A stretch of DNA of 64,000 bases from Hygrocybe punicea (GCA_963556145.1 OY744461.1:4526001-4590000), one strand, 5' to 3'. Shown: positions 1-13,552, counted from the stretch's first letter. Notes: generated by a model from the sequence alone, not told the origin. Numbers and translations are program-made.

Positions 1-2163
1 TCGCAATAACGCTGGAGATCACGCAGAGATGTCAGCGTCGTTAAGCGTTGTTGCTCCAGTTCGTCAATTTCTTGCGCGAGTCGCTGGTTGGCAAACTTCA
101 GCTGCTGGAGTTCGTATTGCCAACTAGTACCACGGCTAATTTCTAGTTCCTCAAAGATATTCGAGGACAACGAGTGAACAAGGGGTCTAATGCAATTGGA
201 GGGCACTAAACATGCCAGTTTGATCTGGAAGACCAGCGGGAAAGGCGGAGAGGCACATGGGACTTGATCGAGAGATGGATACAAGACGAGGTGAACATCG
301 ACAGAACGTCCATCCTTGCGGCGCAGCGACATCACGACCGTGCTGGGGTCACCGTTGCTTCGTTGGCATGCTCTTACCAATGTCTCCGCCAGTGTATGAC
401 TTGGCCCACTGTTACCAGTGAGAAGGGACCCAATTCCCTTGCCGATCAGCTCCTCCACTTCCCACCCCAGAACGTCCCGGATCCCGGCCTCGACAGCCAA
501 AAAAGTACCATTCCCAGTGACCATCCCCCAAACCTCTTGCTGAATTGGCTTATCGAGCCCATGGTCCTTGGAAGAACTCTCCTCACGTCCCGAAAGGGAC
601 GGTAGGATTAAACCACCTGCCCAGGCGACCGATTTCCACTTGAGTTGCGGCATCCTCCGAGCCCTCCCGCTGAGGATAATCGCCTTCCTGCCCTTCCCCG
701 GCTCGACATATAAACGACCGCGACATTCCATCCAGACATAGCCATCGGTCTTTGATCGGGCGCGGAAGAGAATATCTACCGTTTTCGGAGAGCCGATGGC
801 GGATGTTGGTGAGTGGACGTGACCAGAGGTAAGAGAGGATTCTTTCAATTCGCGCATGAGAGGAACCAGGTCTGCCGGATGGCAAAACTCAGAGATAGAC
901 TTGCCCACTAGCTCCTCAGGTTCGTATCCAAGCACGTTCCGAACGGAAGGGGCTACATAAAGGAAAGAGCCCTTGAGAGACACAACGTGGATGAAGTCGG
1001 GTAAGCACTCGAGTAGGAGCAAGTTAAGAATCTGGTTGACATCATGGCCGGATGTAGTTGAGGGGGCAATGGTTGTGGAGGTGGACATAGAAATTGATTG
1101 CAGGAAGCGGGGGTTTATGAGTAGTGCACGGAGGACATTAGACATGGGAGCGACGGGCATCGTGTGGGACTTGCGATCGCGAGGGGTGGGAGCGATGGGG
1201 GCAGGGATGGAGGATGATGAGCTGTAATCGACGACATAACTACCACCCGGGAGCTGTTGCACGATGGCGTTGGGCTGTTCTTTGAGGTCGACCTGGAAGC
1301 CGATGTGATAGACGAAGTCGTCAGCCTCGTGGGGGAGATCAGAGACCCCTCCTGAGATAGGGATGACGGTGAGGAGGTTGGCAAAGGCTGCACCACCCTT
1401 GCGATAATTTATGATGTGGGTCTGACATTCTTTATTTGCGATGAGGCTCTTCCTGAGATGGACCACGGCTTCAGGTGTGTGTCGGCGTTGTTGACCGCGC
1501 TGGACGATACCATCGGGGGACTGCAGGAAGCGACAGTTTCTGCCGACGATCTCGTGTTCTTCGTATCCGGTGAGGCGGCAAAAGGTTGGGGAGCAGTAGA
1601 CGATTGGACTGTCATAGCGACGTATATCGACAACGACGAAAGAACATGTGAGATCGACTGGACCGAGAAATATGTTGGGGTGCGGTCGATTGACTACTCG
1701 AGCCAAGAGGGGCAGCAAATCAAAGCCTGAAGACGAGTAAAGGATCGGAGCTGTTTGGATGCGTTGAGCCCGGGGAACGAGGTGGTCTGGTGAGATCTTC
1801 TTCGGAGGAATGTCAAAAGCTGAAGGGAGATGAAGGGCATGGGACAGGGAACTGGAAGCGAACTTTGCACTGGAGGGGATATGAAAAGTGCTGGAGAGGA
1901 GTTGGCAAGGGTAAGTAAATTCCTGTAAGGAGAAGACGAGCAGGCTTTGAGCAGGCTTACGAGTTTTGATAACAAAACCCATTGTTCGTGAACCAGGGCG
2001 ATGCGGCCGGTGTCGGTACTAGTGGAAGCGACTCTGCGCCGCCTCCAGGAGCAACGGCGGTCTGCATGAACTGGGGCCATTGGAAGAAAGAGTCCACATT
2101 GGACTCGTACGAACGGTCGTCGAGCTCGCCAGCTTGACCGTCGAGATACCGTTCGAACGGCAT
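1..2163 (-). CDS. wc-1: White collar-1 blue-light photoreceptor, 3' end outside window
   Basis: Blue-light sensor of the White collar complex, a nuclear photoreceptor and transcription regulator that works with WC-2. Exon 1 is 2163-1961, the intron 1960-1870 (GTAAGC...CCAG), exon 2 runs from 1869 off the left edge, about 690 residues seen. The LOV (PAS) domain begins near residue 140 and has the flavin motif GRNCRFLQ; the reactive cysteine (about residue 180) is at 1533-1535. A second PAS follows (SVRNVLGYEPEELVGKS) and a third (IRDVLGWEVEELIGKG), then a coiled-coil-like stretch (QQLKFANQRLAQEIDELEQQ). This order is that of WC-1. Whether a GATA zinc finger is present cannot be seen; basidiomycete WC-1 usually lacks it. 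The start codon opens a short N-terminal exon rich in acidic and aromatic residues. It lies only 175 bp downstream of RPL10 on the same strand. Confidence 0.93.
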
Positions 2164-2338
2164 GGAGGTGAACGTTCAAGCTCAAGCTTGGGCGGCTGCC
2201 GTTAGCTACATTGCACACCTACGTAGATGTAGTTTGTTCCTGGCAGGTGTACGTAAACTTTCCTGGCTTACACTATGGTAGTGCATGAGGGACATAAAAT
2301 AAACTTGTAATTCACAATGAGGGATACATGAAAGGTGA

Positions 2339-3162
2339 CTAGGCCTTGAGTTGGTTGCGCAAATTCTGCTCGAGAGGTCCTTTAGGCCGAATGAATTGAA
2401 CGTATGCTCCGTCTCTGATGCAAGGAGACACATTTCGTGAGCTAGACTCAGAGTTGTTAGAGGACGGGATGGGACGCACTGCAACACCTTCTTGTCTTCC
2501 TTGAGTTTCAAGTAGTCCTCTTTGTCCACATTCGTGAAGCCCCACTTTTTTGAGACAATAATTTTCTGGCGGCCGGGGAACTTGTAGCGGGCGCGACGCA
2601 GAGCTTCTTGTATGACAGGAGCATGGGTGTCTTTGCATCGAATGGAAAGGATGATCTGGCCGATGTTGACACGAGCGACGGTGCCGTACGGCTTGCCCCA
2701 TGCGCCACGCATACCGGTTTGAAGCCTGACGAGCGGAATTACAATACAGACAAATAATGGTCAGACAAAGCCGTACCTATCCGCTCCTGCACAGGACAGC
2801 ATCTTGTTGATGCGGATGACGTGGAACGGATGAACACGGACTCGGAGGTGGAAAGAATCCTTGCCAGAATTCTTAGTCACGTATTTATTAGCGCAGATAC
2901 GAGCGGCTTCGAGAGCTTCACTCGACAACTGTTCGTACTCGTCGGAAACCAGATGGCAACAGAAAGGGAAGTCGTCGACAGAAGCTCGTTTGCGGCCTAG
3001 GTCGAAAATTTTGATCTAACAGTGGAGAGCTGGTAACAAAAACAAAAGTTGAGCCACGTAGAGGACCCGCACCTTAGGATCAGGTACACCACGGTTGTAT
3101 CTTGACTTGGGATACGGTTTGTTTTTGCAATAGCGGTAGCAACGAGCGGGACGACGACCCAT
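2339..3162 (-). CDS. RPL10: 60S ribosomal protein L10 (uL16)
   Basis: Structural protein of the large cytosolic ribosomal subunit that completes the tRNA-binding corridor. Four exons: 3162-3073, 3015-2777, 2725-2480 and 2414-2339, all phases consistent, 216 residues, the normal family length. The start [20 protein letters not shown] is the invariant family N-terminus; an upstream in-frame ATG is ignored for that reason. Other family blocks seen are [27 protein letters not shown] (across intron 2) and [12 protein letters not shown]. The last exon encodes [17 protein letters not shown]. Introns are 57, 51 and 65 nt. The 277 bp upstream (3163-3439) should hold the promoter; a GTGAGT at about 3270 could open a 5'-UTR intron, but this is not certain. 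Confidence 0.97.
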
Positions 3163-3474
3163 TGTGAAGTACCTTTCAGCGCTATCGGAATCCAAATTCA
3201 CAAATCCACCGTTGAAATGGTGAGCCTACGGATCCAATCCATCGTTATCGTATCAAGACCCTGTACTCACCGTGAATTGGGCAGAAATTGTGGACCAGAA
3301 CACTGAACGGGCGATGAGACGCCTTTTAAAAGCCTTGAGACAGTTATATGGCTGAGTGAGCACTCTCGCGTCGGGTGACAAATACACTGAATTTATTACT
3401 AATCAGTGTAGTAATCGCACAGGTGACTCTCCGTCATAACACAGGAGACGTATGAGGATTTTTTGCAATCAAAT

Positions 3475-3837
3475 GGGTGCCTGCCCGTAACAATAAATAT
3501 ATTCAGGAATCATAGATTTTCACCATAGTGGGACACAATTCCAATACCGCAAAGACCCCGGAAAAGTATTTAGACTCCGTTTCCAAAAGCAGGCTATATA
3601 TCGAAATCTGTACAGGGTACCCCTCTGAATAGAATACAAGATATGTTTTCAAGATCCAACCTGCCAAAGTAACCAGATTTGATTTTTGCCGACCTTCGGC
3701 CTGTCACTTCTTGTTCCCACGTTACCTTTGATTCATCCTATGATACCTTTTGACTTATTTGTAATCATAGCGGTTCCAACCCCGACTGGAACCGCGTTTA
3801 TTCCCCAGAATATATTTATTCTTACAAAAAGGCACCC
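3475..3837. mobile_element. Small non-autonomous element with GGGTGCC termini
   Basis: Terminal inverted repeats of about 30 bp: GGGTGCCTGCCCGTAACAAT at the left and its near complement ending GGCACCC at the right, with AATAAATATATTC shared inside both. AAT lies on each side, a possible 3-bp duplication. The matching arm at the right end of the outer palindrome lacks this block, which shows it is an insertion. No coding capacity. Confidence 0.65.
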
Positions 3838-3994
3838 AATAAATAATACACAGATATCCAGTCACATTTTGAAACTATTTGTTGTTATCTCACTTGAAAA
3901 TATTGCAGAAAATAATATTATCTAAAAGTGGTATTCATACAGAAAATAGTGCATCTAGAAATTACAATTATTTAGGCCTTCATTGTTTTCATTA

Positions 3995-4843
3995 CACAGG
4001 GTGCACAGTAGCATACCATGTCACACAGTATCTTGAAAGTACTTGACAAGTATACTAAATATCATTACCGTAACATTCAACATGGTATTGTAACAGTATT
4101 CAGACATAAACTACAATACTTGTGCTCAAATTCATCTGAAGGTATGAAGGCAAATGAGACTTATACCTTTTCAATAACATCAAGCCTTTTGTTTCACTAC
4201 TTTTACTGTATCTACAGCAAAGTACCGTATAGTTCGGATAGAATACTTGCAGCCTAAGATGAATAAAAGTATTAAACTAGTAAGGAAGTTGTGCCACTTT
4301 CACTACTAGGATACCTTTTGAATCCTTTCAAGATACAGTGTGAAATAGTATAGTACTGTTGCCATATTGTGGATTTAAGATACTGTGTCAATACTTTTAA
4401 GATACTTTTATTATAATAAAAGTACTGAAACAGTATCTTAAAAGTATTGACACAGTATCTTGAATCTACAATATGGCAACAGTACTATACTATTTCACAC
4501 TGTATCTTGAAAGGATTCAAAAGGTATCCTAGTAGTGAAAGTGGCACAACTTCCTTACTAGTTTAATACTTTTATTCATCTTAGGCTGCAAGTATTCTAT
4601 CCGAACTATACGGTACTTTGCTGTAGATACAGTAAAAGTAGTGAAACAAAAGGCTTGATGTTATTGAAAAGGTATAAGTCTCATTTGCCTTCATACCTTC
4701 AGATGAATTTGAGCACAAGTATTGTAGTTTATGTCTGAATACTGTTACAATACCATGTTGAATGTTACGGTAATGATATTTAGTATACTTGTCAAGTACT
4801 TTCAAGATACTGTGTGACATGGTATGCTACTGTGCACCCTGTG
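3995..4843. mobile_element. Palindromic MITE, TTA target duplication
   Basis: An 849-bp near-perfect palindrome: both halves (about 424 bp) read identically on opposite strands from CACAGGGTGCACAGTAGC to the centre near 4419. TTA flanks both ends (3992-3994, 4844-4846). The homologous right arm of the outer element (complement of about 16880-16920) has CATTATTGTG with a single TTA, a natural empty site that proves the insertion and its 3-bp duplication. Identical short reading frames on the two strands are only the result of the palindrome. Probably PIF/Harbinger-mobilised; a CACTA-type origin cannot be excluded because termini begin CACAG. Confidence 0.85.
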
Positions 4844-6013
4844 TTATTGTGAACATGTATTCATAAAAGAGAAAATAAGTCAAATATTTAGGATTTCTAG
4901 ACTGATATCTATGGCTTTTATTGTGAGGGCAGAATTTTAGACTATTTGGTCTTCAGATATGAGGGACCTGGTAGTGTTGCTGTGGCTAAGGCTAGTGGTC
5001 AGCCAGTAGCTGTTAGCCTAGCTGAATTTAGCTTAGCCAGGGTCCAGCTAAGCTAAGGCTAATGACCAGCTACCAGCTACAGCTACCTCAAATTTTTAGC
5101 CATACACCGCCGTTTGGCTCACAGCGTCCCTGGGACCTAAAAAAGGCAGCGCTAGAAATAGATGAAATTTATTTCTGATCCCGCTGCAAACCCAATCTAA
5201 ATTCGGCAGTGGATAGAAGGTGATGAAAATGACATTGTATTCATGGTCATCACAGATCGACTTCTTTACTTATATAATTTTGATCAAATTTAAGTATGGC
5301 CCAGCACCAAATCTTGGGCTGGACCGATCACTGACAGCTCAATGTCAGGTCAACATCGATTCCATGTATATTTGATGTCACAGAAGGACTTAGCGAAAAT
5401 TGTGGAAGGACTTGGCGAAACAAGGTGATATATTCAAACTCCGTCACAACTCCAAGCCCAAATTTTGAACCTTCGCCATGTTCAACTTATTCTCAACCAC
5501 GTCGTCTCTCTCCGCCATTCCTCTACACTACCAGGATAAAGAATGGCAAGTACATCCCCTTTTACTATTTTCCTTTACTCTTCTACACTGATTGACTTCT
5601 TTTAACACAGAGGATGATGGGCTGAGTGCCGCCAGAGCAGGAGGAGATTTGGTGTAGCTGGCCTGTATATAGTACCAGAAATTGTGCCATAATCATGTTT
5701 CCTGATTTGGTGGTCTATAAAGTTCTATATCAAATCTACATAGAACTTTCACATCGATGCCGTGTGGCAAACCCTGGATATCAGACAGACGCTGCCTTTT
5801 TTGTATGGCAGCATGGCTGGATCTGGCCTGCCTCAGCCTCTCAGGTCACATGGCTGATTTGGGATGACCAATCGAACACCAGTGTAGTTGGCAGCTAAGC
5901 TGCAGCTAATTACAGTACATTATCAATTGTATTCTAGGTAGTATACAATTTATTTATCTAACATTTTGTAGTTGAAATGCATGAATACGAAGGTTCTTGT
6001 GCATGTGACATGT

Positions 6014-6566
6014 TGTTGCAGATCGCGGTCTTAATTGCGGACTCCAGTAACAATCAACCAAACAGAGGTTGTAATAGAAGTTAAGCGAATACAAGGGTAA
6101 GAAGGGGGTGGGAAGTTGTCTGGTTAGTTGAGGTTGTGATCGGGGGAAGAGTAGCTAAACTAGACTTGGGGTATACTGACTACAAGTCTTCAGGTTTATA
6201 TACTATAACGACTTCAGGGCAGGCTTCTTTGTCATGATGTGTGGCTGCAAGGAGGCTGAGCTCTGTGATGAACAGTGTCTTTGTTCGCTTTGTGGTCTGC
6301 GTGTTTCGGGGTGCCATTGTGGTGGCCAACAGCTATGTTGTGGATCCAGTGACAATAGATAATGGACACGATGATTGTGCTGCGCTGTGTTGTTAAGCGC
6401 ATGGACAAGGGTCTGTGTGTCATGTGTATCATCGGTGATCGGATGATCAGGGTATTGTCTGGGATCAGGGTAGCGTCTGCAGTTTTCGTCAATGATGTTT
6501 TGGACCCAGTTGATGACGTTGTCGTGTGATGTGGATTCGGAGATGGAATTGGAGTGAGACGTAACA
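6014..6566 (-). repeat. 3' LTR of the gypsy element
   Basis: Matches the copy at 15189-15740 throughout with scattered substitutions. On the minus strand it begins TGTTACGTCTCACTCC after a short G-rich tract (CCGGGGGTAT), the likely polypurine tract, and ends ...CTGCAACA. Differences between the two LTRs are often C/T or G/A, for example CGCGGTC here against TGTGGTC in the other copy. Confidence 0.9.
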
Positions 6567-7706
6567 ATACCCCCGGAACAAGGGGAATCGTCCCGATTAT
6601 CTGGCAGAAGGAGAGATTGACAGACCTCCCAACAATCACGAAAATCCAAGCCAAGGTTGATGGGATTGTCAAGAAAAACCAAACAGGGATAAGCCAAGGA
6701 ACCATCGTGGCGTGTTTCACATGAGAAGAACGAAGGGGGAACGTGCCAGGTGGGGAAGAGACAAGGATTGATGCCAAGGGGGATAAAGAAAGGAGGAAGA
6801 GGGAAAAGAAGGAGCAAAGGAAGAAGGAGGGAAATGGAAACGGGTGTCGCAGGAACAAAAGCAGCGATGGGAACGAAGAACGGCGCCCCCTCCATAGGCA
6901 GTCAGGAACAGGAGGAAGGGAATAAAAAGGGGGAGAAGGCCAGGCATCGTCACCAATGGTGGAACCAGTCATGGGGGTAAAGAGGCAAGGAGTGAGGAAG
7001 GAAAGAAAAAAGGAGGGACAGTACATAAAGAAGAAAGTTCAGGGTAGGTAAAACTAATACAAGAGGTGATCGGGGTTAATGGGGTAATCATGGACAAACG
7101 AGGAAGGAAGCAGGGAGAAGCAGTGAGAGGTTGTGATATTGTATTCATGGGAAAGGGCGGCGGAGGGGATGGGTGAAGGGAGGCGATAACAATGAGAGAT
7201 GGGGAAGGCATAGGGGACCGGTTTTTTTTGCGAGTGTTGAAATTGAGATTGACAAGACCAGCGGTGTTGGTGATTCGAGTGGGGGCGATGATGGGAGGGG
7301 AAATTTCGATGATGGACATAATGGCGTCGACGGGGGCGGTTTCATAGAGGAAGGCATGCGTGACGCTGGGAGGGAAGAGGTATTTTTGGAATTCATGGTT
7401 TTTTTGACCCAGCAAGGATAAGGGCGGCATTATGTGGATAAATAGCAAGTAAAATGGCGGAGGAAGAAAAAAGGGGGAGTAACAAAAGGGGATAATGTAA
7501 ATAAAGACCGGAGAGAAGAAGAAGAAGGAGCATGAGGATGAGATTTGTGAAAATCATTGACAAGATCCTGGCAATACACAGTGTCAGCGGCAGGGATCCA
7601 GGAGTCTTCGTCATGAGGGTAATCAAGCCAATGTACAAGGTAGAATAATTTATTATGGCGAATGCAGGAGTCGAGGATTGTTTCTATTTCGTAATGATCG
7701 TCATTA

Positions 7707-9621
7707 CACAGGGTGCACAGTAGCATACCATGTGACACAGTATCTTGAAAGTACTTGACAAGTATACTAAATATCATTACCAGAAACTTTCAGCATGGTA
7801 TTGTAACAGTATTCAGATATCAACTACAATACTTGTGCTCAAATTCATCTGAAAGTGTGAAGGAAAATGAGACTTATACCTTTTCAATAACATCAAGCCT
7901 TTTGTTTCACTACTTTTATTGTATTTACAGCAAAGTACTGTATAGTTTGGATAGAATACTTGCAGCCTAAGATGAATCAAAGTATTGAACCAGTAAGGAA
8001 GTTGGGCCCACTTTTACTATTAGGATACCTTTTGAATCCTATCAAGATACAGGATGAAATAGTATAGTACCGTTGCCATATTTTGGATTTAAGATACTTT
8101 GTCAATACTTTTAAGATACTGTTTCAATACATTTAAGATACTTTGAAGATACTATTTCAATACTTTTAAGGTACTGTTTCAATAGATCTAAGATACTGTT
8201 TCAATATCCTTAAAGAACTTTGCAAAAATAGTATAGTACTGCTTCAATACTGGTCAGATACTTTGCAAAAATGGTATTGGACAGTTATTTAATGCTAAAA
8301 CCTGGGAAAATATGGGGCTGGGGAATTAGGATTCTGAAGGACTGGGAATTCTGAGAATTGGAATTCNNNNNNNNNNNNNNNNNNNNNNNNNNNNNNNNNN
8401 NNNNNNNNNNNNNNNNNNNNNNNNNNNNNNNNNNNNNNNNNNNNNNNNNNNNNNNNNNNNNNNNNNNNNNNNNNNNNNNNNNNNNNNNNNNNNNNNNNNN
8501 NNNNNNNNNNNNNNNNNNNNNNNNNNNNNNNNNNNNNNNNNNNNNNNNNNNNNNNNNNNNNNNNNNATCACGAATACTGCTGAGCCACTGTTGGACCGAG
8601 GAATTGCCCAGAAGTGTTTGGAATTGGTTGGAATTTGCACGGAATTGTCTTTTGAGCTTGCTGGAGTCGACACAGATACTCCTGAGCCACTCATAGATCG
8701 AAGAATTGCATGGAATTGTTTGGAATGGATTCCCAATTCCCCACATCTGGATTCCCAATCTCCTGAATCTGGATTCCCATTCTTGGAATTTGCATTAATA
8801 TGTACATTTTCAGGATTTCAATTCTCATAATTGTTGAATTCCAAATCCCTAATCTCCCACAATTTCAGAATTCTACTTTCCAAACTTCTCAAACTCTTGG
8901 AATTACAATTCTTAGAATCCCAAAGCCTGCACTTTGAAATGCCCATTCCTAGCATTCCCAGTATTGGAATTCCAATTCTCAGAATTCCCAGTCCTTCAGA
9001 ATCCTAATTCCCAGCCCCATATTTTCCCAGGTTTTAGCATTAAATAACTGTCCAATACCATTTTGCAAAGTATCTGACCAGTATTGAAGCAGTACTATAC
9101 TATTTTGCAAAGTTCTTTAAGGATATTGAAACAGTATCTTAGATCTATTGAAACAGTACCTTAAAAGTATTGAAATAGTATCTTCAAAGTATCTTAAATG
9201 TATTGAAACAGTATCTTAAAAGTATTGACAAAGTATCTTAAATCCAAAATATGGCAACGGTACTATACTATTTCATCCTGTATCTTGATAGGATTCAAAA
9301 GGTATCCTAATAGTAAAAGTGGCCCAACTTCCTTACTGGTTCAATACTTTGATTCATCTTAGGCTGCAAGTATTCTATCCAAACTATACAGTACTTTGCT
9401 GTAAATACAATAAAAGTAGTGAAACAAAAGGCTTGATGTTATTGAAAAGGTATAAGTCTCATTTTCCTTCACACTTTCAGATGAATTTGAGCACAAGTAT
9501 TGTAGTTGATATCTGAATACTGTTACAATACCATGCTGAAAGTTCTGGTAATGATATTTAGTATACTTGTCAAGTACTTTCAAGATACTGTGTCACATGG
9601 TATGCTACTGTGCACCCTGTG
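7707..9621. mobile_element. Second palindromic MITE, inside gypsy pol, with assembly gap
   Basis: Same family as the element at 3995: ends CACAGGGTGCACAGTAGC and complement, flanked by TTA (7704-7706 and 9622-9624). Arms of about 650 bp from each end are complementary; the middle carries GGAATT-rich sequence and a 200-N gap. Removing it with one TTA restores the gypsy reading frame across integrase and chromodomain, which confirms the insertion. No coding capacity. Confidence 0.88.
8367..8566. other. Assembly gap, 200 N
   Basis: Exactly 200 N near the centre of an inverted repeat. The round number suggests a placeholder of unknown true length, most likely because the palindrome could not be resolved. 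Reading frames that cross it have no meaning. Confidence 0.97.
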
Positions 9622-12600
9622 TTATCAATAATGTCAGGGGGAGGACGGAGCTGGTATTTTTGTTGTATTGTGGTAGTGGGGGGATGGAAGGGAGAAAGGA
9701 GGGTGACATTGAAGACAGGGAATATTTTGCAGGTTTCTGGTAATTTTAATTTATAGGAAGAGGAACCGACTTTTGCGAGGATCGCAAATGGGCTGAATCG
9801 TTGATTGTCCAATTTCTTGCTTGGTCGATCTGTGGTCAAATTCTTTCCATTCAGCCAGACTTTATCACCAGGAGAGAAAAGGATATCTTTGACATGACTG
9901 TCATACTTGTCCTTCATCATTTGTCTCGTGACGTCTGCGATTTCACCGATCTTCTTTTGTACAGCTTTCATCCGTGTGATGAAATCGCTGACAGCTTCAT
10001 TTGTAATGGGCGTTTACGCATTGATGTCAAGACCAGTCCATGGGTGTTGTCCTTGTGTAGTGAAGACGGGCGAAGTTTTAATAGCAGATGATTTGCGATT
10101 GGCTAATGCAAACTCTGCGAGTGCAAGCCATTCACTCCAATCATTTTGTCAATAGTTTGTGAAATGACGAAGGAAAATTTCCAATTCTTGATTCACTCAT
10201 TCGGTCTGGCCATCTGCTCATGGATGATAGGCTGTTGTTGGTTTTCCTTTGATTCCGATTAATGAATACAATTCCGTGATGAAGTGAGAGACAAAAACAG
10301 AGCCGCGATTGGAAACGACAAAATGTGGCATGCCAAAATGTTTGAAGACATGATCGCGGAATAATTGTGCCCATCCTTCTGATGTCAATGTTGTATTTGT
10401 GGCAACGAAAATTGGATGTTTCGATCATTTGTCAATGACAACGAGAATGGCATTGAAGCCATGTGATTCAGGCAAAGGACCAATCATGTCGACAGAAATG
10501 GTATGCCAATTGTACGGTGGTACTTCATGTGGGAAAAGTTGACCTAATTGTTTCTCTCATTGTGGTTTGTTTTGTTGACATTCTGTACAACCAGCAATGA
10601 ATCGTTCAACGTTGTCACAAATGGTTGGCCATGTTGTTCGTGAAATTAATTCGATCATTTTATCATGCCCAGGGAAATGATATTGTTGTACGAGGATGAA
10701 GAATGTAGGATTTGTCGAATGGATTGTTCTGGTACTACGAATAACGAATCCGGTAAACCAATCATACCTTTATTGTCGATATTTGTGGGTTTGTGGTCAA
10801 CACGTCGAGAGAGAAGATCAGCTTTCTTGTTTTTTGTGATCCTTTCTGGTACAGGAGATGGAAGTTATAATCCTGTAGGAAAGTGATCCATCGTGCTTGT
10901 CGTCATGTGAGATCTTGTGGTTTGCGATAATATTCGAGATTGCAATGGTTGGTAAAAACATCGATTTGTTCATTTGCGCCAAGGAGGAACTGTTGCCATT
11001 CTTCAAAACATCGAATGATTGCAAGTAATTCTTTATTGAAGATCTGATAATTTCATTCTGCTGGGGTCATTGTCGTTGACATATACGCGATAGGGCAGAA
11101 AAGACCATCAGGTTGTTCTTGTGACAAAATGGTGCCGATTGTGAAGTCGGACACGTCACATTCAAGAATGAACTTTTTGTCAGGAACGAGCAAAACGAGG
11201 ATTGGATCGGTCATAATGATTGTTTTCAATCGATCGAATGTGTTCTGTTGTTCCTCAGTCCAGTTCCATTTTTCGTTACCCATCAATCAATGTAATGGGG
11301 CCGCGATCTGGGAGAAATTTTGCATGAATCGTTGATAGAAATTGAGGAAACCGATGAATCATTGTAATTCTGTTTTATTTGCAGGTGTTGGCAAATCAGT
11401 AATGGCGTTGGTTTTGATTGGATCCATTTGTACTTGTCCTTGTCCGACAACAAGGCCAAGATAATCGACCTTTTCCTGGTCAAATGTACATTTCTTCGGC
11501 TTCAAGAACAGATTGTTTTCACGGAAGATTTTCAAAACCTGTTTTGTCCATTTCTGGTTTTCCTCGAGTGACTTTGAAAAAATCAGAATATCATCCATGT
11601 ATACCAAAAGCCAGCCTTCACGTATTTTGTAGCGGAAGACATGATTCATCAACCGTTGAAACGTCGGTGGTGAATTCTTCAGCCCGAAGAACATGATGGT
11701 TGGTTCGAACAACCCTTTGGTGTTAAGACAGCAGCTTTATGTTCATCTCCTTCTTTGATCTGAACATTATTAAACCCCCATTGGACGTTTAATTTGGTGA
11801 AGAATTTCGCATCTGCTAACTGGTTGATGATATCATTGATCAATGGAAGGGGATATTTATCATCAACGGTCCAGGAATTCAACCAACATCTTGTATTGGT
11901 TGTCGTTCAGCGGTGTCTTTCTTGGAGACAAAAAGAAAGGAGAGGCATATGGCGATTTCGATGGTCGTATTTGTCCTGTTTTCAGATTTTCGTCAAGGAA
12001 TTTATCGAGGTCTTGTCATTCTATAGGTGATAATGGATAGAGTTTGCAATCATGGTGATCCAGTGCATCAGGTTTCAATGTGATAGCATGATCCCATGGT
12101 TTCCATGTGGGAAGTTCGTCAAAACCAGACGGTTCGAAAACATCGCGATATTCGTGGTATACTTCAGGGACCAATTCTTCAAAAGTCTTTTCTTTTTGCT
12201 GTTCTTGTGCTTTGATTGCAAGTTCTGTTGACTTTGTCATGAAGGAACGGAAATGTGCAGGTTCCATTGTTTCTTGCATGACTTTGTTGAACCAAAGGGG
12301 ACGTTCCCAGACGACGGTATTGAATTCCGTTGATCATATTGTGGAAGGTTCGCCACATCCGGAAAGACATTGTGAAAACTTGATTTCGTTTTCGCGCCAA
12401 TCAATTTCCGGATTTTGTTTCTTCAACCAGTCGTAGCCAAGGAAAATGTCCATTTTTGCAAGTGTTGTAACAGTGAAATGGAGAAGTTCTTGATGGTCTC
12501 CTAGGTGTAATCAAAGTTCACAATATTCTGTGATTTGTCCTGTTTTCGGTTATGTTCCATCACTCATATAGGAATTGAACAGGTTAAGATATGATTTCAT

Positions 12601-13289
12601 TGGAATGTTATGTGCCTTGATGTAACCGACGTCGATAGCGCAAATCATACATCCACAATCGATGAGACCAGTCATTGGATATTGATGGCCATCCTGTGGG
12701 ACAGTGATGAAACCATGGACCAAGAGAGCCATCTGTAGTTCTGAATCCTTTAACATTATGGCCCTGGCTTGTTCAAGTGTTCGTGGTTCATGCGGGGAAT
12801 CTTGTGGCATTTCTTGTACCAGCCATTTAATGGCTTCATTGATTGGTTGGCGATTAAGAGAAAGAACTAAACCGGGTGAGATTTTATTTGTCCATTGACC
12901 ATGAATGTCGTAATCATTGAGTAAATCGAGGGAATAACCCATGGTTGTTAGGGATGACCACGGGTTTGGGTCAACCCACGATATTACCAAAATGGGTTGC
13001 GCGGGTACGGGCAGGGTGTTTGGTTTCGTCACCCATGACCATACCGTGACCCGTACCCACGGTTTGGTGGTGTGTCACGGGTTCATCACACAACCACCAC
13101 AACCACCTCGACGGCTACGACCAAGGGCGAGCAAGCGCGCGGCAACCAGACGACTGACCGGAACAGTCAAAGGAAGGAGCAGGGAAGTGGCCGGGGGGTG
13201 GTGCTCCCACTTCCCAGCCTAGGTAAGTCTCAATTTCTGATCAAGTAATGAATTGTAGCTAACTACGCTATGACAACAACAACAACAGC

Positions 13290-13550
13290 ATGGGGCAACA
13301 GTACGCAACGACAATGACGCACCCCCTCTCGTCCACCTCGTGGACATGCAACAACAACAACAACGCGTCCCCCAGCCCGGGCCTTTGTCCACCTCATGGA
13401 CACGCAACAACGACGCGTCCCCCTTTGTCCACCTCGCGGACACGCAACAGCGACGACGGCGACGCGTCCCCCTCTTGTCCCCCTCTTGTCCACCTTGCAG
13501 ACGCGCTACAATGCGTCCGATGGCACATGCCCCCCTCGTTCCCCATGTTG
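13290..13550. repeat. Minisatellite inside hAT MITE copy 1
   Basis: Degenerate tandem units of about 40 bp containing TTTGTCCACCTCGCGGACA followed by CGCAACAACGACG. The CACCTCGCGGACA part is also the left arm of the TCAATTGA palindrome just downstream, so the array looks like an amplified half palindrome. Confidence 0.75.
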
Positions 13551-13552
13551 AT

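Noticed and set aside
3016..3201. Upstream in-frame ATG for RPL10
   Set aside because: The conserved family start [11 protein letters not shown] begins at 3162.
6203..7448. Long minus-strand frames upstream of the gypsy 3' LTR
   Set aside because: Pyrimidine-rich low-complexity translations overlapping the LTR; no domain and no continuity with pol.
8285..8758. Frames crossing the N gap
   Set aside because: They include 200 unknown bases.
4018..9583. 79-residue frames seen identically on both strands in the palindromic MITEs
   Set aside because: Mirror images created by the inverted repeat, inside non-coding elements.
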